From Tetrahymena thermophila SB210 (Eukaryota > Ciliophora > Oligohymenophorea > Hymenostomatida > Tetrahymenidae): a stretch of 64,000 nucleotides of DNA. The stretch is taken from contig NW_002476351.1 in the NCBI RefSeq assembly GCF_000189635.1, positions 340,338-404,337 on the forward strand, read 5' to 3'. Shown piece after piece: positions 23,940 to 37,658 of the stretch (its first letter is position 1; each line of letters begins with the position of its first letter). Under the pieces are notes generated by a model. That model searched no databases. It was not told where the DNA came from and worked only from the letters and a program-made list of their open reading frames with translations. The position numbers were made by a program, and so were the translations under genes.

Positions 23940-25425
23940 TATTCTTTTTTTTTATTTAACTAATATTCTCTCTAAAAACCAAACCAGAATTATACTTTCT
24001 TTGTATTTGATTCTCCTACTTCTTTTTCTTTATTGTTTTAATTAATTAATTCCTTTCTTTTTTCTAAATCAAAGTAACTTGAATAATTATTTTTACTTGT
24101 GATTTTTTATTTATAAGCAACATTCAAATTTTAATTAGATTGTTAAATCATAAAATATGTATAAGCGTATCTTGCCATTTAATATTGTTAAATTCATTCC
24201 AGACATATTCTTAAATATGTAAAAAGCTTTATTTTTGTAAGTAGAAAAGAAAAATGCTACCCCTAAATTAAATGAATTTATTTATTTTTTAATCTCTTTA
24301 AAGTTAGGTTTTAATAGTTGATAAATATAAATTATTTTGAGTACTACCACATGATATTAATTCAATTAATGACTCGATAAATAATGTATTTGTTTCCTTA
24401 TTTATTTTAAACTTAATTTTAATTTAAAATTTTATACGAAGATATTTAATTTTAATTATGACAATAAAAAAACGTGAAATATATAAAGAATAGATAAATT
24501 AAATTTTCAGTTTAATATTTAAGTTAATTAGTTTTTTTATTCAAAAGATTTCATTTTGTCTATTTTTAAAAAAAAGAATAGAAAAATACATTAAAATTGT
24601 TTATTAAATTTAATAATTAATTTAAAATCGAAATTATTTTAATTAAATAATTTCTGATCATCACTCAGCAAAAGAATATTCAAATTAAAAAATATAGTTA
24701 CTACTAAATAAGCTAAGCATTTCATCTACAAAAATTTATTTAAAACTACAAAATATTGTTATTAATTGGCTTTAACAATTTACAAATTTATCATTAAAAT
24801 TTTTTTTTTAATTTTGATTTAATTTCTTTGAATAAATTTTACATGGTTTTTTGAATAAAATCATTTATTTTAACATATATAGTAAACAAGTATTATTTAC
24901 TGAATTGGATTATTTTTAAAATTATCATGAGGAAATTATTTTTCAATATACAATTTTCTTTTTTAAAGAGAATAAGTTATTTATTACGATAGTTATTTAT
25001 TGCTTGCTCTATATATATAAATAAATAATTTTATTATACTGGAAAAAAAATTTTAATTAAATTTTAGTCTATTTATTTTTTTTCCTAATCATTTATTTTT
25101 TCAATTTTATTTTCTTAAACTATTGATTAGGATTTCTTTATAAATTAAAAGTATAAATTCCCTATATTTAAGCAAATATATTGATATGAAAAAATTTAAG
25201 TACGAAATATGTATGTGGTGAAGTGGATATGATTATCTTGAAAAATAGTTAAATAGAATTTGTAAGAATACATGATTATGTACATTACTATTTATGATAT
25301 AATATTAAGTTATAGATTTATTTTTTAATCTTATTAGTGTTAAATGTTTGTTTATATGTTTAATTTACTTTGTTTTAATTAGAAATTTTTGAAAATATAT
25401 GAAAAGATTTTGCTTTTGATATTTT
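23940..25425. other. long A/T-rich intergenic region
   Basis: About 1.5 kb upstream of the TMEM184 gene and downstream of the carrier. Poly-T, TTAAT and TTTATTTA runs dominate. No open frame of coding composition, RNA gene or ordered repeat is seen on either strand. Confidence 0.4.
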
Positions 25426-26718
25426 TCAATAATGAACTTTTACTCTGTTTAATTTTTCTTCTAATCTCTCGAGTAAAGTACAGGTAAATAAAGATTAGGT
25501 TATATATTAAAGCAATCTTGCCTACCAACCGTTGTATAGTGAAGCAAAGCCATATTATTTGTAAGCTTATTTAAAAATAGCAGATATAGTTGCTTATTTA
25601 TATTAATCATTTAGCTGCATTTGATAAAGCGTTTTTATTTTATCTACTGGATGTGCTATAAATTAAAAAATAAATCATAAATGTCAGATTATTAAAAATA
25701 TTGATTTTTTTTAAAATTAATTAAAAAAGATATTTATAAAAAGATAAGGAGCTGGGATTTATACTTCATAGATTGTGATAATCCCTTGAAGTTAATATTA
25801 CGTCATTTGAAACGAATTTAAAATTCCAGAAAAATATTAGAAAATGCTTAAAAAGTCATTAAATAATATAAATTTCATTTTTGTGATGAAATTATTAGAC
25901 TTAAGTAGAAGAATTTAATTGGCTAATCAAAGAAATAAATTTAAATTTTTTTACTGCAAAGTGTATTGAGGAAGCCTGTGGTAATAGCACAACACATCAA
26001 TTAATAAGTTGATAAATTAACTCCATTATCTGAGAAATTAATTTTAGCAAATTATTTAACTTTAAAATCAATATATAAAAAAGAAACCCATGATACAACC
26101 TATTTTATTAATTAAGCCCTGAGACCCAGAAAAAGATCGCTAAATTTATTGTCAGAATTCTTAAAGAAATGTTTTAAACTAACTTGCTTGTTGTTTTTAG
26201 TCATTAAGTATACTTTCAGCCTTTCAAATGGGCAAATAATAAATGATTCAAAAACTGCAATAGTAAGACCTGCTCCAATTTTGTGGGAAGATTCATACTT
26301 TTGCATAATTTGCTCAGGTAGAATATGATTTTTTAAATAATGAGGAATTGCTACCATCATGGGCCATCTGTAAAAAGATTTAATAAACACTCTTAAACTA
26401 TTAGGTATTACACCAGCATAAAATCCTTTATATCCAAAATCCCTATATAATTCTTTAGTCACCTTTATTTTAGTAACAATAAATCATAATTAAGGTATTT
26501 AATAAACATTTATTTATAAAAATATGATTAATATCATTTTTAAATGTGTTGATATATTTTATTTAATTTACCTAGATAAAAGATGACTTTTTATTAATAC
26601 TTTGCATTCTTGTTTTAATAACATCAAATGGATGCTCAAGGGGAAGAACTGCTAATCCTCTAAAAGATCCTAAAATTGCTGATTATAAGTATATTTTATA
26701 TTCGTAAGACTTGTCCAT
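25426..26718 (-). CDS. mitochondrial carrier family (SLC25) transporter
   Basis: Three exons (26718-26572, 26462-25955, 25655-25426) sum to 885 bases, 294 residues, the standard length for this family. The threefold repeat is complete. Signature one is PLEHPFDVIKTRMQ, signature two ICPFERLKVYLMT, signature three THPVDKIKTLYQMQ; each is followed by the usual aromatic/Gly block (GYKGFYAGVIPN, and YGFASLYNGWQARLLQ at the end). Carriers exchange metabolites across the inner mitochondrial membrane. Signature two has Glu in place of the canonical Asp, and the residues around it are less typical, so substrate is not assigned. The third repeat is split off by a roughly 300-base intron and would be missed by simple extension of exon two, which runs to a TGA at 25875 inside the intron. 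Confidence 0.9.
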
Positions 26719-27944
26719 TTAGATAGTTTTTTAATAATTAATTGAAATTAGAAAATAATAATTTGATAAATTAAATTCAACTAATAAAGATTATAATTAA
26801 TTAATTGATTGATAAGTAGGAATATATTCAATCAATTAATCATTATTTACATCTAAAACTTATGAAATTTCCCTTTTTCTATTAATTTAATAGAGCACTT
26901 TTATATACCATGAATTTAAATAAATAAAATCATGAAATAATAAATTTGATTACAACCTTATACATTGATTCTTTTGTTTACTGATAATTTTGGTCATTTT
27001 TCATCAAATTATTTATTCTTTGCTTCAATTAAGCTTAAGGCTTTAACTTAATAACCTGCTTAACTTACTTAAGAAAGTATGCTTTTTTCTATTTTAATTT
27101 TAAATATTACTTTGGAAATTTCCTTCAATAATCTAAGAAAAAAGAAAAAAAATTTAAAGATTCTTCTATAAATTTTTAATAAAAAACTAAAATAATTTAG
27201 TTAAAAAGTTCTTAAATTATTTTATTATGCTAAATTTATTTTGAAATTATTAAAATTTATATTTTTTTCATAATTTTTTTGAATAAGTTGCTTGTATAAC
27301 AAAATACATTTGCTTTTTAATAGCATCATTCTCCTAAAAATAATAAAAACTTTTTATAATTTAAAATATATAAGTCTTCTTTTATTAAATTAAATGCTTA
27401 GAAAATAATTAATTTATTTCATTTTCTATTACACATTTTTTATTTAAAAAAACTGAAATTATGATAATCTTTCTTATCTAAATAATTGTTATAAAATTTA
27501 ATTAATATTATTTATATTGGATTAAAAGAAATTTGTTGAAAAAAAATATTTTTATAATTTTAGTTTTATCACTCTTTTTATAAATTTCAAATTAGTTTTT
27601 GGTTGTTTAAATATAAAAAATAATTTTATAATAAAAACTATTTTTCATTAAAATCCTCAAAGTTTATTTTTTAGTAAACTTGAGTTTTTAATGAAGATAA
27701 ATATAAAAAGTTAGGAAATCTTTATTTTTCTGATCTCTAAATACTTTATACAATTTATAAATCAAATTAAGTTTATTTTTACTTAGCTTATTTTTGTTAA
27801 ATCAAATACTTTATAAGATATTTTTAAAAGAAATTTGAATATATTTTTTATAAATTAAATAAAATATTCCTTCAATAATTATTTTACAAATTAAAAAAAT
27901 TTTATTAATATTTTAATAGATTTTCTATTTAGATTTGTTCAAAT
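26719..27944. other. intergenic region, divergent promoters
   Basis: About 1.2 kb between the carrier (minus) and the WD40 gene (plus). A slightly G+C-richer patch around 26970-27130 has no clear frame. The rest is poly-A/T. Presumed to hold both promoters. Confidence 0.4.
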
Positions 27945-30900
27945 ATGATAGCACATATAGCTTAAGATAAAGCGGCATGTATCAACGAAATTATTAATAA
28001 GTAGTATTATTAATGAATATTTGAGCTGAGTGCAAATTTTGATTTGAAAAAATATTATTAATTTTTGTTTATTTATTTGTTTGTTTGTTTGTATTTACTT
28101 ACTTTTGCAGTTAGAAAAGCATTAGAATTAAATTGGAAAGATTCTACTTAAGGCAAGTATTAAGAAAACTGTAAATGAATTTTAAACAAGTTAATATAGG
28201 ATGCATCTAAAAAGATATTTTAAGGAGCAATTACTCTGTATCTCATTATTGTTGGAATGAAAATGAAGGAACAGTTTTAATTTATGATGGGCATAAAAAT
28301 CTAATTTTGTATAATTTAAAGAAAATGAAGGAAGAAAAAAAATTAAATTTCTCTAATTTATCTAAATCGAGGCATGTTTAGAATGCATGCTACGTTAAAG
28401 CTTATAATGTATATTTTGTATTATCAGATGATTGGTGGATGTATGTAATTAGGGCTACCGAATTTGAGTTTGCAGCTAAATTTTAATCTGAGGTGAAATA
28501 CGCAATGTTTATGCATTACATTGAACATAAAAATGCTTTCATAAGTGTTACTAATGAGTAATGCCACTATGTTTAAGTGAAATTTAAGACAAATTTAAAA
28601 CCTTAAAAGTATTCATCATTTGTTGAATTCTAGTGTGAAGTTATTTAACACTTAGAAGTACAAGATCCTATGAGCTGGAATAAGGTAAGATTAAACATAT
28701 CTGCATTTTACTTATAAATAAATCTTCCTAAGTTCCTAAGGGTCAATTAATAATTAATTTTTAATCTACTCTCTAAATAAATATCGAATATGTGGTTTTA
28801 AATGCATTTTGAAAGTTCTTATACTTTTTTAATATTCACTCATACTTTTAGAGAGCTAAATTAAAACTCATTGAAAAATAAAATTTAAGTATTTATTAAT
28901 TGTTCACCATTAAATTATTAGCCTGGATAATATAAAATGCTTATTTAAATACAAATTTATCTTCTCCATAAAATGTTTCTTTTATTAAAATGAATAGGGT
29001 TACTGCTTTTAGGCTGAAGAAAGCAAATTATTAACTTGGGATATTAATGATGTTAGTGTTTTCAATACTGATAAGCAGCTTTAAACTGTTTTTATGCTTA
29101 AAGGAATAGGAAACAAAGACACAAACATTAACTGCTGCATTTATTTAGGAAAGTATGAGTATTTAATCGCAGGATACTATGGAGGAGCTATGAAAGTTTG
29201 GAAGGTTGAGCAAGATGGGACAAATAGAAAGATCCTTATGCATACTTTTGATGCTCACAGCAGATAAGTTTTATCAATATGCAAGCACTCGACTGAACCC
29301 AAAATGGTGGTTTCAGCAGGATCAGATCACACTTTAAAATACTGGAATATAGATACATTTTAATTTTTATTTAGCTTTAGAGCTGCAAACATTTACAATC
29401 ACATTATTCTTCTTTCGTCATCATTTTTTATAACTACTTAAGATGATGTCACTTCGGCAGGATATGTAACAGGATCTCTTACATTTCTTTATACTCACAG
29501 TTCAGAAGTTATTGGTATTGATAAAACCTACTCAACAACTTCTGAGAGTAATGGGCACACATTAAAAAGGGTTTAACTTACACTCAAAAATAATTCAGGA
29601 CTATCCCTTGATAGTGAATTACTATAAGATTACAAATTAAGCAGTAATCCTTCGAATAATCCAGTATCTGTTTTATATCCTCCTCCCGTAAGTAAAAAAA
29701 TACTTAATATAGTTACTTGTCCTTACAACGAGGATATTTTGTTTATCCACATAGAAACAGGAGGATTTTGCAAGTATTAATTTAAAAAAAGTACAGAAAA
29801 TACACTCTTTTTTATTGAAACTATTATCAATCCAAATTAATTTCTTGATTTTCAATCTAAGCCTTTTTCACAGCAAATAACTTCTATGAAATTTCTAGAC
29901 ATAATTCCACCAAAATATGACATGGATATAGGCGATGCTGCTAATTTTGTAATTATTTGAGTAATTATAAATTATAAATTTAAGAGAAATATAACTAAAT
30001 AGGGATATGACAAGGAGAACCAAGTTTTGACATTAGAAGAATATTAAAATAAGATAAATGATTTAAAATTAGTAGCATTTGGAAGTGAAAAAGGGAGCAT
30101 CATATTTGTCAGTATGAATGGTTAATTTGATAAAATTTACACAAGGTTCACTTTTCATCGAGATGAAATATTAGAATTAGGTGTGGTTAAATATAAACAC
30201 AATCCTACTGAAAGATACTTATTGAGTTTTAGCAGGGAGGGATTCTTTAAAATGGTTGGATTTACCAATAAATCTGCAGATTTGATCAAAAGCATAACTA
30301 TTGGATAAAATTTTGACATGATGAAGTGCTTTGAAAACAAAGTAATCTTGACAACTATGCAAGGAGATATGAAAATGTTCTCACTAAAAGAAGATAAAAA
30401 TTTAATCATCAAGTAGTATGAAAATACAAATGAACATGAACGCAAAATTGTTACGATAGATATTGATTTGTAAAAAAAATTTATCTTGACAGCAAGCAAG
30501 GATAATAAGATTAAAATATGGAATTTTAAAAAAATTATATTGTTATAAATTAATTTGTATGAAAAATTGAGTGGAGCAACTTTTGTAAATGATTAATTGG
30601 ATATAGTTTTTTCTCATTCTGGTAGAATTTCTCTCCTAACTTACAAGTAAATAGTTAGAGATATTGAATCAGGGTTGAAAAATGCAGAGGAATACTCTCT
30701 AAATGCTAAAAAAGGATATTCAACGATAGAAGATTACTTTTAAAATAATTAAACTGTTGTATTTTAAGATGATCCTAAAATATCTTCTTAAACATTTTTG
30801 GCTTCCTAAAAAGGATTTTTTAGCCAGAAAACAAAAAAATTTAACTTAGGTATTTCATTCCAAAATACTAATTCTTTTTATGGAGATGGAGATATAGGAA

Positions 30901-31945
30901 GTTCTAAACTTAATAAACAAGCAAAAAGTATTTATATAAGACGTTAAACCATATAATAATCTAGTTAAAATGCATAAAGTATTTCGCCGTCACCGTATAA
31001 ATCAATCAGCTATAAAGACTAACCTCACACAGTGACATCGATGTTTTTTCCTCAACCTAATCATAATTCAGGTAATGCCCAAAACGGCTAAAAGCAAGAC
31101 GAAAAATATGTAACACTATTTTAATAGCAAGGATAAAACATACCTCTAAATTAGTTAGTTGAGGATAATGGAAAAAAAAGATAAGCTTATTCTTTAAATC
31201 CACACTAAAATGCAACTATTGAGAATACTTAGTATAATTTCAATAAAGTTTATGGTTCTCCTATCAGAAGTGAGAGATCGCCAGCATCATCGTATGATAC
31301 TACTTAGTATAAAATAAATACTACATCAAAAAAATAAAGGTATAATACAGAAAATCATCATACAGAGACAAGCGAGTTTGATTAGACATCAACTTCTTTC
31401 ACTTAACCTAAGTATAAAATATCTAACCATAATTTGAATATGATGAATTCTCCTCATTATTTTTATTAGACAGAAGGATCTTCACCTCCTGCTAACTCTA
31501 AGTAAATTAAATTCTTAATTAGTTCGAAATAATTATTTTTTTAATAAAAAATATTAGATTACCAGAAATAAAATATAAGCCAACAAAGAAAAAAATAGAA
31601 CTAAAAAATAATGATTTGTAACCTATTTCAAATGATGCCTAAAAACTCTTTCAGCCTCTTTCCCCTGAATAAAAATTTGTTTGCATTACAGCTCTGCCAA
31701 AGGAATAAACGAAAAGATACAAATACAGTTTATTAGAAAAGTTTGCTATTGATAGAATAGCTAAACGGCTAGCTAGTTCGAGAAGGGAAAATACCTTAAA
31801 TAAGATAATTCTTAAAAACTTAGGATAACCCCAAGAAGATTTTAGTCTATAAGTTTAATCTTCATAATATAATCCTTTATTTAGTAACCTGACTACAAAT
31901 ATAAACTAAAGGAAGGGAACAAAGTCTTTTCATCATTAAAATTGA
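27945..31945 (+). CDS. large WD40-repeat protein
   Basis: Multi-exon gene of roughly 1150 residues. The main frame runs from the ATG at 28175; a short upstream exon (27945 to about 28000) joins in phase through an intron ending TTTTGCAG at about 28110, so the longer start is preferred. Later introns lie at about 28685-28998, 29949-30001 and 31501-31556. WD40-type blades are seen: SAGSDHTLKYWNIDTF and TASKDNKIKIWNFKK end in the WD-like dipeptides WN, and several weaker blades come before and between (for example YYGGAMKVWKVEQDG). WD40 propellers are protein-interaction scaffolds. The last third is Asn/Ser/Gln-rich and disordered, then a basic helical tail (FAIDRIAKRLASSRRE). No specific family recognised. 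TGA stop 31943-31945. Confidence 0.8.
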
Positions 31946-32800
31946 ATTAAAAGAGTTAGTTAAAAACAAGATCTGTAAATAAAATAACCAAAAAATATTT
32001 CAATAAAATAAATATAAAACCAATAATAAAAAATAAAATTAATATTCTGCATATAAAAAATAATAAATTTAAAGTAACTTAGAAAGATATTAAATAATTT
32101 ACTAAAATCAATATAAAAATAAATTTTAAATTTGAAAGAAAATTTAATTCATACAAGATATATTTAAAAATTTAATAAGTTGTATTTAAATCTAAAATTA
32201 TTACAAAAAAAATATTTTGCATTGGTTCTTGTAGTATATAAAAGTATCTTAATCCATATCAGTGTGTAAAATAATAGTCAATTTTTATTTTTTGATTTTT
32301 AAATTTTTTTATCAGAAAATACTTAATCTGATCACTCTTAAGAAACTAGAATTAACTTTTATATTCTGATGAGACAAAACAAAAAATTTGTCCTTTTATT
32401 TAAATTTAGTTAATTATGAATGTAAATTTAAATTAAATTTGATTTAAAATAAATATTTTAAAATAATAATTATGTTGGATTGATAAATTAAACAAAGTAG
32501 GTCAAATAAATTAAAAAACTTGTTTTGTTTTATCAAAAATTAATTTTTTTTAATTAAAAAAATTTTAATCTTACTTTTTTAATTCATAAAAAAAAAAACC
32601 AAAACAACGCTCTACATATTCATTATAAAAATATATCAATTTGATTTAAGGTTATTAACCATACTGATGATATTTTTATTTATTTTTAGTCCTTTCAATT
32701 TTTATTTTATTTTATTGATTTATTTGTTTGTTTGTTTGTAGAGCTAGTACCACAACATTTTTTTAAAGCGATTTTAATCTTTAGTTTTTTTTAGGCAAAA
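31946..32800. other. intergenic spacer with GTTT tetranucleotide run
   Basis: A/T-rich spacer with a short GTTT repeat near 32724-32740. It is the presumed promoter region of the LIN9-like gene and has no coding frame. Confidence 0.4.
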
Positions 32801-35800
32801 ATGTTTGTTAAGATTAATTCTAATAAGTGAGTTATTTTTTGTTCGTTTTTATAGCAAGTTCAATTATGATAAAAATAATTAGAAATTTATTAATGTGCTT
32901 TAAAATAGAAAATTAAATATTGCTGAATAGAAATAAAATTGAATGATTGAAGAATAAGGCCATTTAAGTTATCAAAATTTTATTTTATTGAAATAAAAGA
33001 AGATTATCAAATTTGAATTTAACAAAAATATTTGTTGGAAAAAGAATAGAAATAAATAGAATTATTCTTGAAGCAATAAATGAAGATACACATCAATAAT
33101 ATATTAATTAATTAATAAAAAAGGTATATGGCCTTCAAACAAATTCTAATGAATGAATGATAAAAGAAAAGCGAAATAAAATGATTGAGGGTCAGGAAGG
33201 AAATAAATAATAAAGCTTTTCAAATTTTTAAATTATCAAAAAATTATGCCAAAATACCTAACTTTGATTAAGAGTAAAAAAATATAAAAGACAGCTAAAA
33301 GGCATAAAAAATAAAACAAAGAAAACAAAAAACACTCAAATTATTTTAGATATATATTTTCTTTGAATCCTTTTGATTTTTTTTATAGTGAAGTTAGCAG
33401 TATTGATTTATTGATTCAAAACTTCCAACAAGAAAGAGAAATCACAAGCAGCTATATTAAGCGTCATCGTATAAAATCCTTTATCTTGAACAAGCATTTA
33501 GCTAGTTAGATAGTTTAACTAAGTGAATATATAAATTACAGTAGAAATATAAATTTAAAATGACTGATTACAAGAAAATCATATAAGATCTCGACAAAAC
33601 AAGTAAATTAATATATTTTTAAACATCAAGGCAAGCAGCTACATTTTACAAGCCGTATTTTACCTTTCAAAACATAAAATATTTTATAATTAAATGCAGA
33701 AAAGTTTGACATGGGTCCCAGATGGAAACCTGAAGAGCTAGACATATTTTTGAAATGTAATTAATTCATTTTTTGTTTATCAAAATTTTTTTTTTTTGCT
33801 GTATTTTTATAGCTTGAGTTCTATTTACTGCCAAAAACCCTTAAAATAATAAGTATTAAGAAAGAAAAAAATCCTAAACAAAAATTAATTGCGCTTATTG
33901 CAGTTAGCGATTTCTAATCTTAATTTTTCTAAATAACTTTTAAATAAAATATGAATCAGATTACAGGGAATCTGAGTTTGACAAACTCGATGAAATGCAG
34001 CAAGTCCTTTCATAAAATGGATACGAGCGCTCTAAAATAAATCTAATCAGCGTTTATCTCAAGGTAAAATGAAGTCAGATTTAAAGATTGAATCTGAATT
34101 TATACTTTTTTTATTTATTTTTATTGTTCCCTCCAAATTTATTGCATAAAGACTTGTTTAATTTATTTTAATACTAGCTTTTATATTAATTAATCAATGA
34201 ATGAATGATTTTAAAAATAGAATAAGAATTTCTTGAACTTTAACAAATAAGTTACAGGGGATATGCTTGCTATGATTATGGCTGACCATTATGATAACTT
34301 AGAAATATAATAATAGCAGTTAATCAATTAGAAAGAAGAAGCCAAAAAAAGATAGAAGTAGCAATTATTGCAATAGCAGTAGCAAAATGTAGTACCATCT
34401 CTATCTAGTTAGATTGAGGCATTAAACAATTAGCAAAAGTCTCTCAACTAGGCTAATTTGCCTTCAAGCAATGTAAAAGCATAGTTTATAAAGTTTTCAT
34501 TTGCTGAAATTAGTGGAAGTGATGAAATTTTAATATTTTTCAAATTTAAATTAGGAAGATATCAATAGCAAAAAGGCAGCTTCTACTGCTATCAATCCAC
34601 CTTAAAGCAACAGAAAAAAGTAAAAAATTTAAAAAGGATTGAATGAATAAAGTGAAAACATGAATAATGGATCCATGCTATAAATGATGCAGCTTTTAAA
34701 CCAAGGAAATAATTCTCAATTTAACTCTTAAGCGTAGTAAGTGTTAGGTCTAAATAATGGAAACAACGTTTCAAATAGTAACATCACAACATTTTAGCAT
34801 GTTAATAAAAGAAAGTCAAAAATGCCAAAAGGAAGATTTCTTTTTGATTTGCCAAATGATTTTGAAAAAAGAATAGCATACATTGAAGAAATATCAAAGA
34901 ATTGCAATGGAAAAAACCCTAAAAAGCAAACAAAGAAATTGTCTTCTTAAGAGTAAATAAACGAAAGAGTATTTATTTATTTATTAATTTTTTTAAATAT
35001 TCAATTTTTGATAATGTCAAATTGAAATATAAAAATAAACTTTTTATTTAGAGTTTACAATGGATAGAACATGAATTCTTTTACAGCACAATAGATAAAC
35101 CTTTCTTCTAGTTCAATGAGTTCAAAGAGATGCTAGCTAAGGTTGGACTTGAAAACATTGGTAAATTAACCAGAGCAGAGTGGAATATAATCAGAAAAGC
35201 TATGGGAAAGCCAAGAAGATTTTCTAATGAATTCGTTAGAGGAGAATTAAAAAAGCTGGAAATTTACAGAAAAATTGTTCGTGAATACCTCTAAACTTAA
35301 GTAAATAAATTATTCTCTTTTCTATGTATTTTTAAGCATGGATATATACCATTTTTTAAATATATTTAATTGGTATTTATTTAGTAAGCACATGTCCTCA
35401 GAAGCAAAATCAGGGAAAGCCTATCAGAAGAAATTATGAGAATTTAACCGTTTAAGGTAGGTTAAATTGTCATGGGTATCCATCCAAATTGCAAGCATTT
35501 TCATCCTGGTTCTGTTCTTACTACAAATGGAGACATGGTGATCTTAAAATTCCTGACTAATGATTTAGGAGTATTGAAAATACCAGACACTAAATTATCG
35601 ATGTAATTTAATAAAAAAGAAATTTAACTAATTTATTTTTGTAATACAGAGATTACACTGCTAATATTTAAGGCAACTCAGATGAATTTGCTAGTTAAAA
35701 AGGAAGAGTTATCTTAGACGGATAAGTTGATGAAGGAAATTACAATAAAGCATTCTCTAATAATGCCTCTTACTAAAATCAAAATGAATAAAAGCACAGT

Positions 35801-36894
35801 TCTTAATAAACTATTTTGCAAGATTTAGATTATTTTTCGATGGCCTTCTTAATTAAATTGCTTGATAGGTAAAAAAAATAAATATAAGCAATTTATAATT
35901 AATTTTTATTCTGTTTTAATATAAATGCAGAAAGACTCTTTTAATTAATGAGCTGAAGGAATTTAACGAATTTGCAATTAGAAAAAAAAATGAACCTCTT
36001 GATGAAACTTTTTACTAAAAATACGGCTGGACTGGTATTCAAATAAACTTGATAGACAACGCCTTAAAACATGTGATTGCAAAATTTAGATTAAGAGGAC
36101 TCAACCATTACAGTAAAGAATCAGAAATAATAAATTAAAAAATCATATATGTTATTTTAATTAAATATAGGTTAATAACAAATAGCTGAAAACTTAAATA
36201 AAATATTATAAGTACCATTAAGTTATATTGAAAGAGAGCTTGAAGAAAACCCTGTTGATCAAGGAATACTAAACGAAATCAGAAATATTTCTAACAAAAA
36301 TGCAGATGTAATCGATTAAACCAAAAATCAACTCTGAATAAAATTATAAACTAACTAGTCATTTTTATAAATATACAATTAAATTCTATTATCTGTAAAT
36401 ATAAAAAGGAGAAAATTCAACAGAGTGTAAACTCGATGATAACTAAAGGAGAGTAAAAGCTTATGAAAGAGAGAGGAGAAGTATATAGAAAGTAGCTAGA
36501 AGAAAATTACTATTCAAACGGTTATGGAAACCTCTTAAACATTGTTTATAATTGTTTGGGAATACTCCAGACATTAAAGTGCACTGGAGATATTAACATA
36601 AACCAAAACTAGTTTTTAAATAGTCTCGCTTAGAGTATATATACCGAAAACTCTGAGCAATTCCTTGAGATAAATGATGTTATTTAAGACATCCTCTAAA
36701 AATATAAAGACTCTAAACGAGAAAACCATTCTTTGCTGAGCAATAGCAATAATAATTAAGAACATATTATTTCTTCTTCTTAAAAGTAGTCGCTGAGCAA
36801 AGCCAATAATAATAATAATTCTAATAATAACAATAATAATGTAAATAATCACCAAGAATTTAATTCTAATTTAAGCAGCAATCCTCCTTTATGA
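32801..36894 (+). CDS. LIN9/Always-early homologue (MuvB core subunit) with N-terminal SANT
   Basis: Multi-exon gene. In other eukaryotes LIN9 is a core subunit of MuvB/DREAM, which sets cell-cycle gene transcription. The DIRP domain is unmistakable (about 35053-35300): WIEHEFFYSTIDKPFF, then KLTRAEWNIIRKAMGKPRRF. After an intron comes a second conserved block (QIVMGIHPNCKHFHPGSVL, with NDLGVLKIPD). Upstream is a SANT/Myb-like part (MGPRWKPEELDIF .. VTGDMLAMIMADHYDN), as in plant ALY. At least nine introns; the tail is Asn-rich. The 5' end is ambiguous. An exon at 33390-33563 (SSYIKRHRIKSFILNK) joins in phase to an ATG exon at 32801 and, by a donor at about 33521, to the SANT exon at 33700. 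Alternatively the protein starts at ATG 33560, which overlaps the TGA of that upstream frame. The join near 33757-33812 is also unclear. Confidence 0.85.
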
Positions 36895-37658
36895 TCAATT
36901 TTCTCTTTATTTAAAGAAAATTTTTATAAGTAAAAACAACAATAATAACAATAAAACCATATTAAATTTATAAGAACGAACTAGAAGGAATTGACAGAGA
37001 AATTATTCAATTATAAATAAACTCTCTAAAAATATACAAATAAATTTCTTTATCCAAAAACTTCTAGCTACTGACATGACAAGGTTTATGTTTTTTGATA
37101 TGACTGATAAAATAGCCTGACTAATTTATATTTGTTCATAGCAATGAATCTTACAAATTTAATTATTTATAAATAAACAAATAATTTTGCTAAATTTTTC
37201 TTTTAATATTTAAGTATTTATTTATCTTTGTACGAATTAGACTTGTATTAAAATGTTTAAAATAACTTAAAATATACATAAAAATAAATAATTTTTTTTA
37301 AAGATAATTTTTAATATTTAATCAAAGTGTTTTTATTTTTTACAAAAAAAGTATGAATGCCATTTTTTTTAAGTAAAAAAAAATTAATTTGTCTTAATTA
37401 CCTCAAATTTTGAATGGTAGTTATCAAATTTTAATTCAGACCAATCAATGATGAGTGGAGTAAAATCCATTAAAAATTAACCTTAATAAAGAGAATATGC
37501 TTATTTTTTCAAGATATTTTTAAATTTTATGATACTTTTTGTTAGAAAGAAATTGGAAAAAGTCTAATAAATTTACATAAATAATACCAAAAAATTCAAA
37601 CTGAATTAAAAATTTAATAAATTAATAAAGTTATTAAGCAAAAAAATATTACAAAAAA
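36895..37658. other. intergenic spacer
   Basis: A/T-rich spacer between two plus-strand genes. No coding frame or repeat of note. Confidence 0.4.

Noticed and set aside
25690..25875. Possible extra carrier exon reading LQGIITIYE
   Set aside because: It looked like part of a carrier repeat, but the real third repeat at 25655-25426 joins in phase directly from 25955, which puts this stretch inside the intron.
30155..30499. 114-residue minus-strand open frame
   Set aside because: It lies antisense to the WD40 gene, whose plus-strand frame is continuous with WD-like blades across it.
36616..36855. Minus-strand Ile-rich open frame
   Set aside because: Antisense of the Asn-repeat tail of the LIN9-like gene; AAT repeats read backward as ATT give poly-Ile.
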